A stretch of 55,561 nucleotides of DNA from Clostridium sp. OF09-36. GTDB lineage: Bacteria; Bacillota; Clostridia; Lachnospirales; Lachnospiraceae. Position numbers and translations under genes: made by a program. The stretch lies in contig NZ_QUMD01000022.1 of assembly GCF_003481985.1 (NCBI RefSeq), positions 1 to 55,561 of the forward strand. The letters are read 5' to 3'. The notes beneath the pieces were generated by a model that searched no databases, was not told the DNA's origin, and saw only the letters and a list, made by a program, of their open reading frames with translations. Positions 28,844 to 37,719 of the stretch are shown in pieces (positions within the stretch are counted from its first letter, which is position 1; each line of letters begins with the position of its first letter).

Positions 28844-29084
28844 TATGAAATCTCGCAGGAACTGGTGCATCGTATTTGCAGTTACTTCAGTCCAGAAAAT
28901 TCTTGTTCATGTACAGGAACACATTTTGTACATAATGAGAATATTTGGAAAAAGGTCTTTTCTTGTGATGAAAAAATACTTATAATGAAAATCAAAAATC
29001 TTAGGAATATTTATGATTGTGAGGATATTTGACAGTTATAAGCATCCAAAAGTGTATATTTATGAACAATAGGGAGGAATGGCT

Positions 29085-30125
29085 ATGATTAAGGCTGGAA
29101 TTATCGGAGCAACCGGCTACGCAGGAGCGGAGCTGGCCCGTTTATTACTTCAGAGAGATGATGTGGAACTGGTATGGTACGGTTCCAGAAGCTATGTCGG
29201 GGAAGATTTTGCTTCTATATATAGAAACGTTGCACACGCAGTAAGCGAGCCTTGCAAAGACGATGACATGGCAAAGCTTGCAGAGATGGCAGATGTAATC
29301 TTTACCGCAACCCCGCAGGGTTTCTGTGCATCCCAGGTGACCGAGGATATCTTATCCAAGACCAAGATCATCGATCTGAGCGCAGACTTCCGTATTAAAG
29401 ATGTAGACGTTTACGAGAAATGGTACAAGATTAAACATGCAACCCCGCAGTTTATCGGGGAAGCCGTATACGGTCTTCCGGAGATCAATCGCGAGAAGAT
29501 CAAACACGCAAGACTGATCGCGAACCCGGGCTGCTATCCGACCTGTTCCTTCTTAAGCACCTATCCGCTGGTAAAAGAAGGCATCATCGACCCGAACACC
29601 ATCATCATCGATGCGAAGTCCGGTACCTCCGGCGCAGGCAGAAGCGCAAAGGTTTCCAGTCTGTTCTGCGAGGTCAATGAAAGCATGAAGGCATATGGCG
29701 TTGCAGGACACCGTCACACCCCGGAAATCGAGGAGCAGTTATCCTATGCGGCAGGAAAGCCGGTAACCATCAGCTTCACCCCGCATTTGGTTCCGATGAA
29801 CCGCGGCATTCTGGTAACCGCGTATGCATCCCTTACCAGGGAAGTAACGACAGAAGAGGTAAAGGCAATCTACGATAAATATTACCAGAATGAATATTTC
29901 GTCCGCGTCCTGGAGCCTGGTATGGCACCGGAGACCCGCTGGGTAGAGGGCAGCAACTTTGCAGACGTGTCCTTCAAGCTGGATCCGAGAACCAATCGTG
30001 TGGTTATGATGGGCGCGATCGACAATATGGTAAAAGGAGCAGCCGGACAGGCCATGCAGAACATGAACCTGTTATTCGGACTGCCGGAAAATACCGGACT
30101 GAAGCAGATCCCGGTATTCCCGTAA
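29085..30125 (+). CDS. argC: N-acetyl-gamma-glutamyl-phosphate reductase
   Basis: NADPH-dependent third step of ornithine synthesis. 346 residues, intact. GIIGATGYAGAELARLL is the dinucleotide-binding turn, ANPGCYPT carries the catalytic Cys, and HRHTPEIEEQL the conserved His region. The start at 29085 is preferred over ATG 29079 because the GGGAGG site (29072-29077) lies seven bases before it and only one base before the other. First gene of the operon argC-GNAT-argJ-argB-argD. Confidence 0.96.
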   Translation: MIKAGIIGATGYAGAELARLLLQRDDVELVWYGSRSYVGEDFASIYRNVAHAVSEPCKDDDMAKLAEMADVIFTATPQGFCASQVTEDILSKTKIIDLSADFRIKDVDVYEKWYKIKHATPQFIGEAVYGLPEINREKIKHARLIANPGCYPTCSFLSTYPLVKEGIIDPNTIIIDAKSGTSGAGRSAKVSSLFCEVNESMKAYGVAGHRHTPEIEEQLSYAAGKPVTISFTPHLVPMNRGILVTAYASLTREVTTEEVKAIYDKYYQNEYFVRVLEPGMAPETRWVEGSNFADVSFKLDPRTNRVVMMGAIDNMVKGAAGQAMQNMNLLFGLPENTGLKQIPVFP

Positions 30126-30283
30126 ACTAGTAAGATGAATTGTTGTTTTTGTTTGTTTTTCCCGCCAAATGGAATGTGGAAATGGGAACAGCAGACGGAA
30201 ACAGTCGAAAAAACAACCGGAAAAAGCAATCGGAAAGAAAGCAAACAAAAGGAAACAGGTAGTACCGGGAAAGGAAGCATCAC

Positions 30284-30748
30284 ATGGCAGGAACCATGAG
30301 CATTTTGATCCGGGAGATGACCCCGGAAGATTATGATAAAGTTTATGAACTCTGGATGAGCATTCAGGGCTTCGGAATCCGTTCCATCGACGATTCCAGG
30401 GAAGGTGTGACGCGGTTTTTGAAGCGCAATCCAACCACCAGCGTGGTGGCAGAGCAGAACGGCCGCATTGTAGGTGCCATCCTCTGCGGACACGACGGAC
30501 GGACCGGCTTTTTCTACCATGTGTGTGTGGCATCGGATTACCGCAAGCATGGAGTCGGGCACCGCATGGTGCATTTCGCCATGAAAGCCCTTCAGTCAGA
30601 AGGCATCAACAAGGTAAGCCTGATCGCCTTTAAATCCAACGAGGTCGGCAATGAGTTCTGGCACAACGTGGGCTGGGTAGAGCGTAGCGACGTGAACTAC
30701 TACGATTTCGTTCTGAATGAAGAGAATATTACGAAATTTATACAATAG
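30284..30748 (+). CDS. GNAT family N-acetyltransferase within the arg operon
   Basis: A 154-residue single-domain GNAT. The N-terminus LIREMTPEDYDKVYELWMSI and the acetyl-CoA loop YRKHGVGHRMVHFAMKAL (R/QxxGxG/A type) are clear. It sits between argC and argJ, 14 bases before the argJ start, so it is co-transcribed and co-regulated with arginine genes. Its acceptor is unknown; an N-acetylglutamate synthase-like or related amino-acid acetylation is possible from context, but the sequence looks like a general GNAT and argJ usually supplies the acetyl group by recycling. ATG 30284 has GGAAAGGAAG upstream; ATG 30296 is an alternative. Confidence 0.85.
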   Translation: MAGTMSILIREMTPEDYDKVYELWMSIQGFGIRSIDDSREGVTRFLKRNPTTSVVAEQNGRIVGAILCGHDGRTGFFYHVCVASDYRKHGVGHRMVHFAMKALQSEGINKVSLIAFKSNEVGNEFWHNVGWVERSDVNYYDFVLNEENITKFIQ

Positions 30749-30761
30749 TGAGGAAGATAAG

Positions 30762-31988
30762 ATGTATACAGTAATCGAAGGCGGCGTAACCGCTGCAACC
30801 GGATTTGCCACTGCATCCACTGCAGCAGGCATCAAATACAAAAACAGAAAAGATATGGCGCTGATCTACAGCGAGAAGCCGTGTAAGGCAGCAGGAACCT
30901 TTACCACCAATATCGTAAAGGCAGCTCCGGTCAAATGGGACCAGAAAATCGTAAAAGAGTCTGAGTACGCACAGGCCGTTGTCATCAACGCTGGTATCGC
31001 AAACGCTTGTACTGGCGCAGAGGGCATGGGCTACTGTGCAGAGACTGCCGCAGCAGCTTCCGCAGCACTGAATGTTCCGGAGAGCGCTGTTTTAGTGGCA
31101 TCCACCGGTGTCATCGGCATGCAGCTGCCAATGGATAAATTAAAAGCAGGAATCACCGCCATGGCTCCGGAGCTTTCCGGCACCATCGAGAGCGGTACTG
31201 AAGCAGCCAAGTCCATCATGACAACTGATACGAAGAAAAAGGAAGTCGCTGTTCAGGTTGGGATCGGCGGAAAGACCGTTACCATTGGCGGTATGTGCAA
31301 GGGCTCCGGCATGATCCACCCGAATATGTGCACCATGCTTTCCTTCGTTACCACCGACCTTGCTATTTCCAAAAAACTGTTGCAGGAAGCACTCAGCGCT
31401 GATGTCAAAGACACCTACAACATGATCTCCGTAGACGGCGATACCTCCACCAACGATACCTGTCTGCTTCTGGCAAACGGTATGGCTGGCAATGCAGAGA
31501 TCACCGAGAAGAACGCAGATTACGAGGAGTTCTGCAAGGCACTCAATTACGTCAATGAGACCCTGGCAAAGAAGATGGCAGGCGACGGTGAGGGCTGTAC
31601 CGCACTGTTTGAGGTAAAGGTCATCGGTGCAGAGAGCAAGGAACAGGCAGTGACCCTTTCCAAGTCCATCATCACTTCCAGCCTGACCAAAGCAGCAATC
31701 TTCGGACATGACGCAAACTGGGGACGTATCCTCTGTGCCATGGGTTATTCCGGCGCACAGTTCGACCCGGAGAAGGTGGACCTGTTCTTTGAAAGTGCAG
31801 CAGGCAGCATGCAGATTATCAAAGACGGCGTGGCACTGGACTACAGCGAGGAAGAAGCAACCAAGATCCTGTCCGAGCCGGAGGTAACCGCGATCGCTGA
31901 TGTGAAGATGGGCGATGCAAGTGCAATTGCATGGGGCTGCGACCTGACCTTCGATTATGTCAAGATCAATGCGGATTACCGTTCTTAA
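30762..31988 (+). CDS. argJ: Glutamate N-acetyltransferase / amino-acid acetyltransferase
   Basis: Recycles the acetyl group from N-acetylornithine to glutamate. 408 residues as one proenzyme, intact. It belongs to the Ntn-like ArgJ family that cleaves itself before a Thr; GDTSTNDTCLLLANG and the KGSGMIHPNMCTML segment are visible, the cleavage region being near VGIGGKTVTIGGMCKGSGMI upstream of it. Whether it is mono- or bifunctional cannot be told. The start at 30762 is chosen for GAGGAAG eight bases upstream; in-frame codons before it overlap the GNAT gene. Confidence 0.95.
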   Translation: MYTVIEGGVTAATGFATASTAAGIKYKNRKDMALIYSEKPCKAAGTFTTNIVKAAPVKWDQKIVKESEYAQAVVINAGIANACTGAEGMGYCAETAAAASAALNVPESAVLVASTGVIGMQLPMDKLKAGITAMAPELSGTIESGTEAAKSIMTTDTKKKEVAVQVGIGGKTVTIGGMCKGSGMIHPNMCTMLSFVTTDLAISKKLLQEALSADVKDTYNMISVDGDTSTNDTCLLLANGMAGNAEITEKNADYEEFCKALNYVNETLAKKMAGDGEGCTALFEVKVIGAESKEQAVTLSKSIITSSLTKAAIFGHDANWGRILCAMGYSGAQFDPEKVDLFFESAAGSMQIIKDGVALDYSEEEATKILSEPEVTAIADVKMGDASAIAWGCDLTFDYVKINADYRS

Positions 31989-32012
31989 AAATATTTTAGG
32001 GGAGATAATATT

Positions 32013-32918
32013 ATGAAAAGTTCTGAGATCACCGAGTTACAGAAAGCAGAGGTCCTCATTGAGGCCCTTCCATATATCCAGCGGTTCAACCGCAAGATCA
32101 TCGTTGTCAAATACGGCGGCAGCGCTATGGTAGACGAGCAGTTAAAGCACCAGGTTATCCAGGATGTGGTACTGTTAAAGCTGGTAGGCTTTAAGCCGAT
32201 CATCGTACATGGCGGCGGTAAGGAAATCAGCCGCTGGGTCAACAAGGTTGGCATGGAGCCGCATTTTGTAAACGGTCTGCGCGTCACCGATGAGCCGACC
32301 ATGGAAATCGCGGAGATGGTGTTAAACAAGGTCAACAAGAGCCTGGTCCAGCTGGTCAACGAGTTGGGCGTGAAGGCAGTCGGCATCAGCGGAAAAGACG
32401 GTATGCTGCTGCGCTGCGAGAAGAAGCTTTCCAAGGGCGAGGATATCGGCTTTGTAGGCGAGATCACCAAGGTAGATCCGCAGATCATCTACGATCTGTT
32501 AGAGAAGGATTTCCTCCCGATCATCTGCCCGATCGGTTCTGACGAGCATTATGCAAGCTACAATATCAACGCCGATGACGCAGCCTGCGCCATTGCCCGT
32601 GCAGTCAACGCAGAGAAGCTGGCATTTCTGACCGATGTTGAGGGCGTTTACCGCGACTTCGAGGACAAGAGCTCCCTCATCTCCGAGATGACCGTCAGAG
32701 AGGCACAGGACTTTGTAGACAGCGGAAGCCTGGGCGGCGGCATGCTTCCGAAGCTGCAGAACTGCATCGATGCAATCGAGAACGGAGTATCCCGCGTCCA
32801 TATCCTGGATGGCCGGATCGCACACTGCCTGCTTCTGGAAATCTTTACCAACCGTGGTATCGGTACCGCAATTTATAAAGATGGAGATGCGCGGTATTTC
32901 CATGAGGAAAACAAGTAG
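32013..32918 (+). CDS. argB: Acetylglutamate kinase
   Basis: Phosphorylates N-acetylglutamate. 301 residues, intact, amino-acid kinase fold. KIIVVKYGGSAMVDEQL is the nucleotide-binding start, VHGGGKEISRW the glycine-rich loop, NADDAACAIA and GSLGGGMLPKL further family motifs. The length and N-terminal helix fit the hexameric, arginine-inhibited type, which is inference. ATG 32013 has AGGGGAG upstream. Confidence 0.96.
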   Translation: MKSSEITELQKAEVLIEALPYIQRFNRKIIVVKYGGSAMVDEQLKHQVIQDVVLLKLVGFKPIIVHGGGKEISRWVNKVGMEPHFVNGLRVTDEPTMEIAEMVLNKVNKSLVQLVNELGVKAVGISGKDGMLLRCEKKLSKGEDIGFVGEITKVDPQIIYDLLEKDFLPIICPIGSDEHYASYNINADDAACAIARAVNAEKLAFLTDVEGVYRDFEDKSSLISEMTVREAQDFVDSGSLGGGMLPKLQNCIDAIENGVSRVHILDGRIAHCLLLEIFTNRGIGTAIYKDGDARYFHEENK

Positions 32919-33054
32919 AAAAATGAGTGTTTTTCAGCCGTGTGCAGAAAAATAGAAAGGAGGAAAGAAAAAATTCCCAGAAAGTCGGCCTGAACTGATG
33001 AAAAAGTTGCTGGATGCATATGCTTGAACAGCAGAAAAAGAAAGGATACAAAAC

Positions 33055-34254
33055 ATGGAAAAGCAGCAATATATTGACCGTGCAGAGCACGTATTATATA
33101 AAACCTACAACCGCTTTCCAGTGGTATTTGACCACGGCGAGGGTGTGAAGCTGTATGACACAGACGGACAGGAATATCTGGATTTTGGCGCCGGAATTGC
33201 TGTTATGGGTCTGGGCTACAGCTGTGATGAAGTAAAAAATGCAGTAAAGGAGCAGATGGACAAGCTTCCGCACATCTCCAACCTGTTTTACAATGAACCG
33301 GCGATCGATGCAGGTGAGAAGCTTCTGGCGGTTTCCGAGATGGACAAGGTGTTCTTCACCAACAGCGGTACCGAGGCCATTGAGGGCGCATTGAAGATCG
33401 CAAAGCGTTATGCCTACAACAAGGGCATGGCACCGGATTATGAGATCATTGCCATGAAGCATTCCTTCCACGGAAGAAGCTTAGGCGCACTTTCCTTAAC
33501 CGGAAATGATCACTACCAGGAGCCGTTTGCTCCTCTGATCCCGAATATCAAATTCGCGCAGTTCAATGATCTGGACAGTGTGAAAGCATTGTTCTCTGAT
33601 AAGACCTGCGCCGTGATCATGGAGACAATCCAGGGAGAGGGCGGCATCTACCCTGCAACAGAAGAGTTCATCAAAGGTGTGCGCGCACTCTGCGATGAGC
33701 ACGATGCCCTTCTCGTGTTAGACGAAATCCAGTGCGGCATGGGCAGAAGCGGCGAGATGTTCGCATGGCAGGGCTACGGCGTGAAGCCGGATGTCATGAC
33801 CAGTGCAAAAGCACTTGGAAACGGTGTTCCGATTGGTGCATTCCTTGCATGCGGCAAGGCAGCAACCGCTATGGTGCCGGGCGACCATGGAACCACCTAC
33901 GGCGGCAATCCGCTGGTATGTGCAGCAGCCAATGCCGTTCTTGACGTATTCAAAGAGAAGAACATTACCGGTTATGTCAAAGAAGTGGGGGCTTATCTGT
34001 GGGAGAAGCTGGAAGAGGTTGCAGCAGCGTATGACTGCGTCATCGCGCACCGCGGCAAAGGCCTGATCCAGGGACTGGAATTCAACACTGCAGTAGGTCC
34101 GGTTGTGACCAACGCGCTGTTAGAGCAGCATCTGGTACTCATCAGTGCCGGAGCCAATATCATCCGCTTTGTACCGCCGCTTGTGATCGAGAAGGCAGAT
34201 GTGGATGCGATGGTTGGAAAGCTGAAGGCTGCGATCGAGGCAGTAGTGAAATAA
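33055..34254 (+). CDS. argD: Acetylornithine aminotransferase
   Basis: PLP-dependent class III transaminase making N-acetylornithine. 399 residues, intact. LDFGAGIAVMGLGY, NSGTEAIEGALKIAK (phosphate-binding), LVLDEIQCGMGRSG (PLP Asp) and MTSAKALGNGVPIGA (Schiff-base Lys) are visible. The 136-base gap after argB has no real gene. Last gene of the operon, followed by a terminator. Confidence 0.96.
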   Translation: MEKQQYIDRAEHVLYKTYNRFPVVFDHGEGVKLYDTDGQEYLDFGAGIAVMGLGYSCDEVKNAVKEQMDKLPHISNLFYNEPAIDAGEKLLAVSEMDKVFFTNSGTEAIEGALKIAKRYAYNKGMAPDYEIIAMKHSFHGRSLGALSLTGNDHYQEPFAPLIPNIKFAQFNDLDSVKALFSDKTCAVIMETIQGEGGIYPATEEFIKGVRALCDEHDALLVLDEIQCGMGRSGEMFAWQGYGVKPDVMTSAKALGNGVPIGAFLACGKAATAMVPGDHGTTYGGNPLVCAAANAVLDVFKEKNITGYVKEVGAYLWEKLEEVAAAYDCVIAHRGKGLIQGLEFNTAVGPVVTNALLEQHLVLISAGANIIRFVPPLVIEKADVDAMVGKLKAAIEAVVK

Positions 34255-34292
34255 ACAATGCTTTTTGGCAGTAATTTAAAAAAATTATAAGC

Positions 34293-34340
34293 AAAAGCAA
34301 CAGGGGCATAAGCATTTATGCATACCACTGTTGCTTTTTT
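34293..34340 (+). terminator. Terminator of the argCJBD operon
   Basis: AAAAGCAACAG (34293-34303) pairs with CTGTTGCTTTT (34328-34338), followed by further Ts. The loop itself contains a small palindrome. Confidence 0.8.
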
Positions 34341-34690
34341 GCATTGGTAAAAACAGAGTGAATTATGATATAGTCAGATTACAGGAGCGCGGTCGGCTGA
34401 TCGTGGAAGAAAGAGGAGAAACAAGAGATGATGGTCACATTACCAGTGATAGGAGCGATCCTGTGCAAGTGCCGGTCCAGATTTTAGTCGGAGGAGAAGA
34501 CAGAAAACCAGTCGGCGATGAATTCTGCGGAAGCTGCAGGGTGGAGCGCATGGAATATCTTACGGACAATCTGCAAAAGCACCAGATCGCAGCAGAACTG
34601 GAGATCATTCCGGGAATCGGGCACAGCGATGGTGAGAGAGTGCGGACAGATAGATTTTTGGGAAGGCTGGGGAAGTTGATGCAGAAGTAA
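34331..34690 (+). pseudogene. Possible alpha/beta-hydrolase C-terminal remnant
   Basis: Only the last part of the open stretch looks like a protein: VQVPVQILVGGEDRK, then ERMEYLTDNLQKHQIAAELE and IIPGIGHSDGERV, which resembles the C-terminal end of an alpha/beta hydrolase with its final His. There is no nucleophile domain and no good RBS in this frame. A GAGGAG site before ATG 34428 leads into a different frame that stops at once. Probably a decayed fragment; low certainty. Confidence 0.35.
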
Positions 34691-34803
34691 GTTTCTATGA
34701 TAGTAGACAGTATTGACAAAGCGATCTGGAGTTGTATATAATTTTTTATAACACTTACACAAATTTTATTTGAGTATGTTCAGAACAAGGAGGGAATACG
34801 ATT

Positions 34804-35790
34804 GTGAAGATTGCAGCATTTGAAGTGCGGCCGGATGAAAAGGCATCATTTGCCTACTGGTCCAAAGAGTATCAAGTAGAGCTTTTAGAGTACACCGAAG
34901 TGCCGACTCTGGAAAATGCCGGTCTTGTGGCTGGCTGCGAGGGTGTGACAATGCTCGGGCAGGGAACCATCGACCGGGCTTTGCTGAGCAAATACCGTGA
35001 ACTTGGTGTGAAATGCCTGTCGACCCGTACCATCGGCAGCGACCATATTGATCTGGAGGCAGCAAAAGAACTGGGAATTCTGGTTTGCAATGCCAGCTAT
35101 GCCCCGGATGCCGTAGCCGATTTTACCATTATGATGATGCTCATGTGCTTAAGACAGTATAAGCAGGCATTCTGGCGCGGCTATGTCAACGACTTTTCCC
35201 TGGCAGGACTTCAGGGAAAAAATATGAGAGCCATGACCATAGGCGTTATGGGAACCGGCCGTATCGGCCAGCAGGTGATCCGTGACCTGCAGGGCTTTGG
35301 CTGCCGCATCCTGGCTTATGATGTATACCAGAACGCAGAAGTAGCGAAAATGGCAGAATATGTGGATATTGACACCTTCTACCGGGAGTGCGATATCATC
35401 ACGCTTCACATGCCGCTGCTTCCGTCCACCCACCATATGATCAACCGGGAAAGCATCGCCAAAATGAAAAAAGGCGTGATTCTGGTAAACTGTGCCCGTG
35501 GCGGCCTGACAGACACCGAGGCACTCATCGAAGGCATTGAATCCATGCAGATCGGTGCCCTCGGCATGGATACCGCAGAGGGAGAGGAAGGCATCATCCA
35601 TTGTGATCGCAGAAGCGATATCATCGCAAACCGCAACTGGTTCTATCTGCACCAGTTCCGCAACGTCATCATGACCCAGCACATGGCATTCTACACCGAG
35701 CAGTCCGTAGACAGCATGGTGCAGTGCGGTGTAGAGGGACTTGTGAAGATGGCAGAAGAAGGAAGCTATAAGACAATGCTGAATAAATAA
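34804..35790 (+). CDS. D-isomer-specific 2-hydroxyacid dehydrogenase (D-lactate dehydrogenase/VanH-like)
   Basis: NAD-dependent reduction of a 2-keto acid to a D-2-hydroxy acid. 328 residues, intact. TIGVMGTGRIGQQVIRDL is the Rossmann fold, NCARGGLTDTEALIEG contains the catalytic Arg, the active-site Glu follows in DTAEGEEG, and QHMAFYTEQSV carries the catalytic His. SYAPDAVADFTIMMMLM resembles the VanH/LdhA group. Without vanA/ddl neighbours a fermentative D-lactate dehydrogenase is likelier than a resistance role. GTG 34804 is the start, with AAGGAGGG nine bases upstream. Confidence 0.88.
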   Translation: MKIAAFEVRPDEKASFAYWSKEYQVELLEYTEVPTLENAGLVAGCEGVTMLGQGTIDRALLSKYRELGVKCLSTRTIGSDHIDLEAAKELGILVCNASYAPDAVADFTIMMMLMCLRQYKQAFWRGYVNDFSLAGLQGKNMRAMTIGVMGTGRIGQQVIRDLQGFGCRILAYDVYQNAEVAKMAEYVDIDTFYRECDIITLHMPLLPSTHHMINRESIAKMKKGVILVNCARGGLTDTEALIEGIESMQIGALGMDTAEGEEGIIHCDRRSDIIANRNWFYLHQFRNVIMTQHMAFYTEQSVDSMVQCGVEGLVKMAEEGSYKTMLNK

Positions 35791-35797
35791 TAGAAGA

Positions 35798-36405
35798 GTA
35801 TATCATAGCTGGTTTCTTCCCGGTAACTATCTCACGAAAAAGTGCTTACTTTACAGAAGCCCGGTCACCTGTGCGATTGACCTGATGGATTACGATGAAA
35901 CGGGCATCTATTTTCTGACAGCAAAAGGAAAGCGTTTTTACGAACGCCTGAGAAAGCAAATGAAAATGTTGCTTTTACGGCAATGAAGGGAAAAGATACA
36001 CTATCCTGCGTGGCTGTGTCAGTGCAGGGAAAGGTTGTGGAGCTTGGTCCGGATAAACTGCCTGATTTGTTTGCAAAAAATACTTACATGGAAAAGATTT
36101 ATCCGGACGAACAGTCGCGCAGTGCCCTGACTGTTTTTCAGATTTATTAGGGAAACGGAGAATGGTTCGATCTGTCAAAGCACCCGATCGAGCGTGCATC
36201 GTTTTCCTTTGGCGGTGCAGAGAAAAAAGAAAGTGGATACAGGGTGACAGAGCGCTGCATCGGCTGTAAGCTGTGTTATTCCAAATGCCCGCAGAAATGC
36301 ATTGACATTTCTGGAAAACCGGTGAAGATCCATCAGGAACATTGCCTGCATTGCGGGAACTGTATGGAGGTATGCCCGGTTGGGGCAGTAGAGAAAATAG
36401 GTTGA
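35798..36405 (+). pseudogene. Pyridoxamine-phosphate-oxidase-like/ferredoxin fusion, broken
   Basis: The stretch encodes a split-barrel flavin-type domain (YRSPVTCAIDLMDYDETGIY, FLTAKGKRFYERLRK, NENVAFTAMKGKDTLSCVAV) followed by a C-terminal 2[4Fe-4S] module with two complete motifs (CIGCKLCYSKCP and CLHCGNCMEVCP). It is broken three ways: no start codon or RBS at the 5' end, a one-base deletion near 35957, and an in-frame TAG at 36148-36150 between FQIY and GNGEWFDLSKHP, with the same frame resuming on both sides. Related intact fusions in Clostridia are presumed flavin/iron-sulfur reductases. The stop may be a substitution error, but the missing N-terminus argues for a genuine remnant. Confidence 0.65.
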
Positions 36406-36423
36406 CGGATATAGGAAAGATAG

Positions 36424-36455
36424 AGAGCCGGGGAATTTCCCCGGCTCTTGCTTTT
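36424..36455 (+). terminator. Terminator after the flavin/ferredoxin remnant
   Basis: An 11-bp GC-rich stem (36424-36434 with 36438-36448) followed by TGCTTTT. Strong intrinsic terminator that separates the region from the fibre locus. Confidence 0.88.
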
Positions 36456-36832
36456 GGGGGGGACTAAAAAGATAATCACCATGATTAAAAAATGTTTTTC
36501 GTAATAATCATAACGGAAATGGTGCCTGCCACAAATCGCAGCCAGAGAATGCAAAAAACTATTAAAAATACGACAGTTTGGCATCATTTGTCTTATTTTG
36601 GCAGCTTGTGAGTTGCTGATTGAGAAAATTATATGTATAATTGTAAAAAAATATGCATTTCCACCATTATTTACAGACAAATTATCCAAACGACATGCCT
36701 GCGAATATATCACAGGCTATTTTTATACAGTCTGGAAAAAAATAACGCTGTGGCTGGCAGATAAAGCAGAAAAGCTTTTGAACCAATGAAAACCATATAA
36801 AGAAAACAACGACATGGGAAGGAGGACCGCCA
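36456..36832 (+). other. AT-rich gap before the fibre locus, no gene seen
   Basis: About 375 AT-rich bases. A 63-codon open frame here has no ribosome binding site and no recognisable sequence. The stretch probably contains the promoter and leader of the fibre operon, but no convincing promoter was identified. Confidence 0.5.
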
Positions 36833-36892
36833 ATGCGCGGAGCGAAACCAGAACCTGACGGAAAAACCAGACTCTGGTCCGCTGGTAAATGA
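36833..36892 (+). CDS. Possible 19-residue leader peptide coupled to the first signal peptidase
   Basis: ATG 36833 follows a strong GGAGGA site (36821-36826) at ideal spacing. It encodes MRGAKPEPDGKTRLWSAGK and its TGA overlaps the ATG (36889) of the signal peptidase gene in an ATGA arrangement. The signal peptidase has no good ribosome binding site of its own, so this short frame may be needed to deliver ribosomes to it. It could also be that the true peptidase start is different. No similarity recognised. Confidence 0.5.
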   Translation: MRGAKPEPDGKTRLWSAGK

Positions 36893-37554
36893 CAACTATG
36901 AATGATGCAAAAGAAAAAGAAACTTCCGTAATTTCAAAATTTTTCACAGTACTGGGAACTATCCTGTGTGTGATTCTGGCACCGATCCTGATACTCAACT
37001 GCACGTTGATCGTAAAAAGTCATCTTAATAAAAATGCAGTACCGGATGTCGGCGGCTACAGTCCCATGGTCGTATTATCCGATTCCATGTTTCCGTACAT
37101 TGAGGCAGGCGATCTGATCATATGCAAACAGGCAGATCCGGAAAGTGTAAAGGCAGGCGATGTCATTTCCTTCTTTGATCCGGCGAGCAACACAAACAGC
37201 GTGGTAACCCACCGGGTCGTAGAAATCCAGACCGCAGAAGACGGCGCATTAACCTGGATCACAAGAGGTGATGCCAACAATGCCGATGACCAGAACCCGG
37301 TACCGGCCAGTAATCTGGTTGGCATCTACAAACACAAAATTCCGGGACTCGGCAAATTAGTGATGTATATGACAACGACACAGGGACTGATCACCTGCGT
37401 GGTTGTGCCGATCATCTTACTTCTTGGCTTTGACTTCATCCGCCAGGGCATCTACGAACGCCGCAGAAAGAAAGATACCGACGCACTGCTGGCAGAACTG
37501 GAAAGCCTGCGGGCAGAGAAAGAAAAAAACAAAGCAGAGGATAAGAAAGAGTAA
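36889..37554 (+). CDS. sipW: SipW-type signal peptidase I (first of two)
   Basis: Membrane signal peptidase of the ER/SipW type, which uses a Ser/His dyad rather than Ser/Lys. 221 residues. An N-terminal membrane helix (about residues 18-40) precedes the catalytic Ser in VVLSDSMFPYIEAGDLIICK; the conserved VVTHRVVEI carries the catalytic His, and TRGDANNADDQNPVPASNLV is the box E-like GDANN region. A second hydrophobic segment (GLITCVVVPIILLLGFDFI) and a charged coiled tail follow. It should process the TasA-like proteins encoded downstream. The start at 36889 overlaps the stop of a short upstream frame; ATG 36901 is an alternative. Confidence 0.9.
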   Translation: MTTMNDAKEKETSVISKFFTVLGTILCVILAPILILNCTLIVKSHLNKNAVPDVGGYSPMVVLSDSMFPYIEAGDLIICKQADPESVKAGDVISFFDPASNTNSVVTHRVVEIQTAEDGALTWITRGDANNADDQNPVPASNLVGIYKHKIPGLGKLVMYMTTTQGLITCVVVPIILLLGFDFIRQGIYERRRKKDTDALLAELESLRAEKEKNKAEDKKE

Positions 37555-37719
37555 TCAGCATCCATACGATTCTGTTCCGCAGGAGTCACGCCAGCGGATT
37601 GAATAAATAAAACAACGTGCAAAAGCCTCCACTGTGAGACATGGCGAAGGAAAGCACAGGCAAAGAAGCCATTCAGAAATCTTGGAGAGGGTTCTGAAAA
37701 AGAGAAAGGGGAAATTCGT

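Noticed and set aside
28850..29084. T-box or leader peptide in the argC leader
   Set aside because: The conserved T-box sequence is absent and short frames here lack Arg codon clusters and good ribosome binding sites.
32998..33027. Nine-codon open frame before argD
   Set aside because: No ribosome binding site at proper spacing and no overlap with argD; likely chance.
34804..35790. Vancomycin-resistance vanH
   Set aside because: The sequence resembles VanH and LdhA alike, but there is no vanA/ddl ligase, vanX or two-component system nearby.
36148..36150. TAG read as pyrrolysine or other recoding
   Set aside because: The gene has other independent damage, no pyrrolysine genes are visible, and the family is not known to use it.
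36598..36789. 63-codon open frame before the fibre locus
   Set aside because: No ribosome binding site, no signal peptide with clear cleavage and no known pattern; treated as leader DNA.
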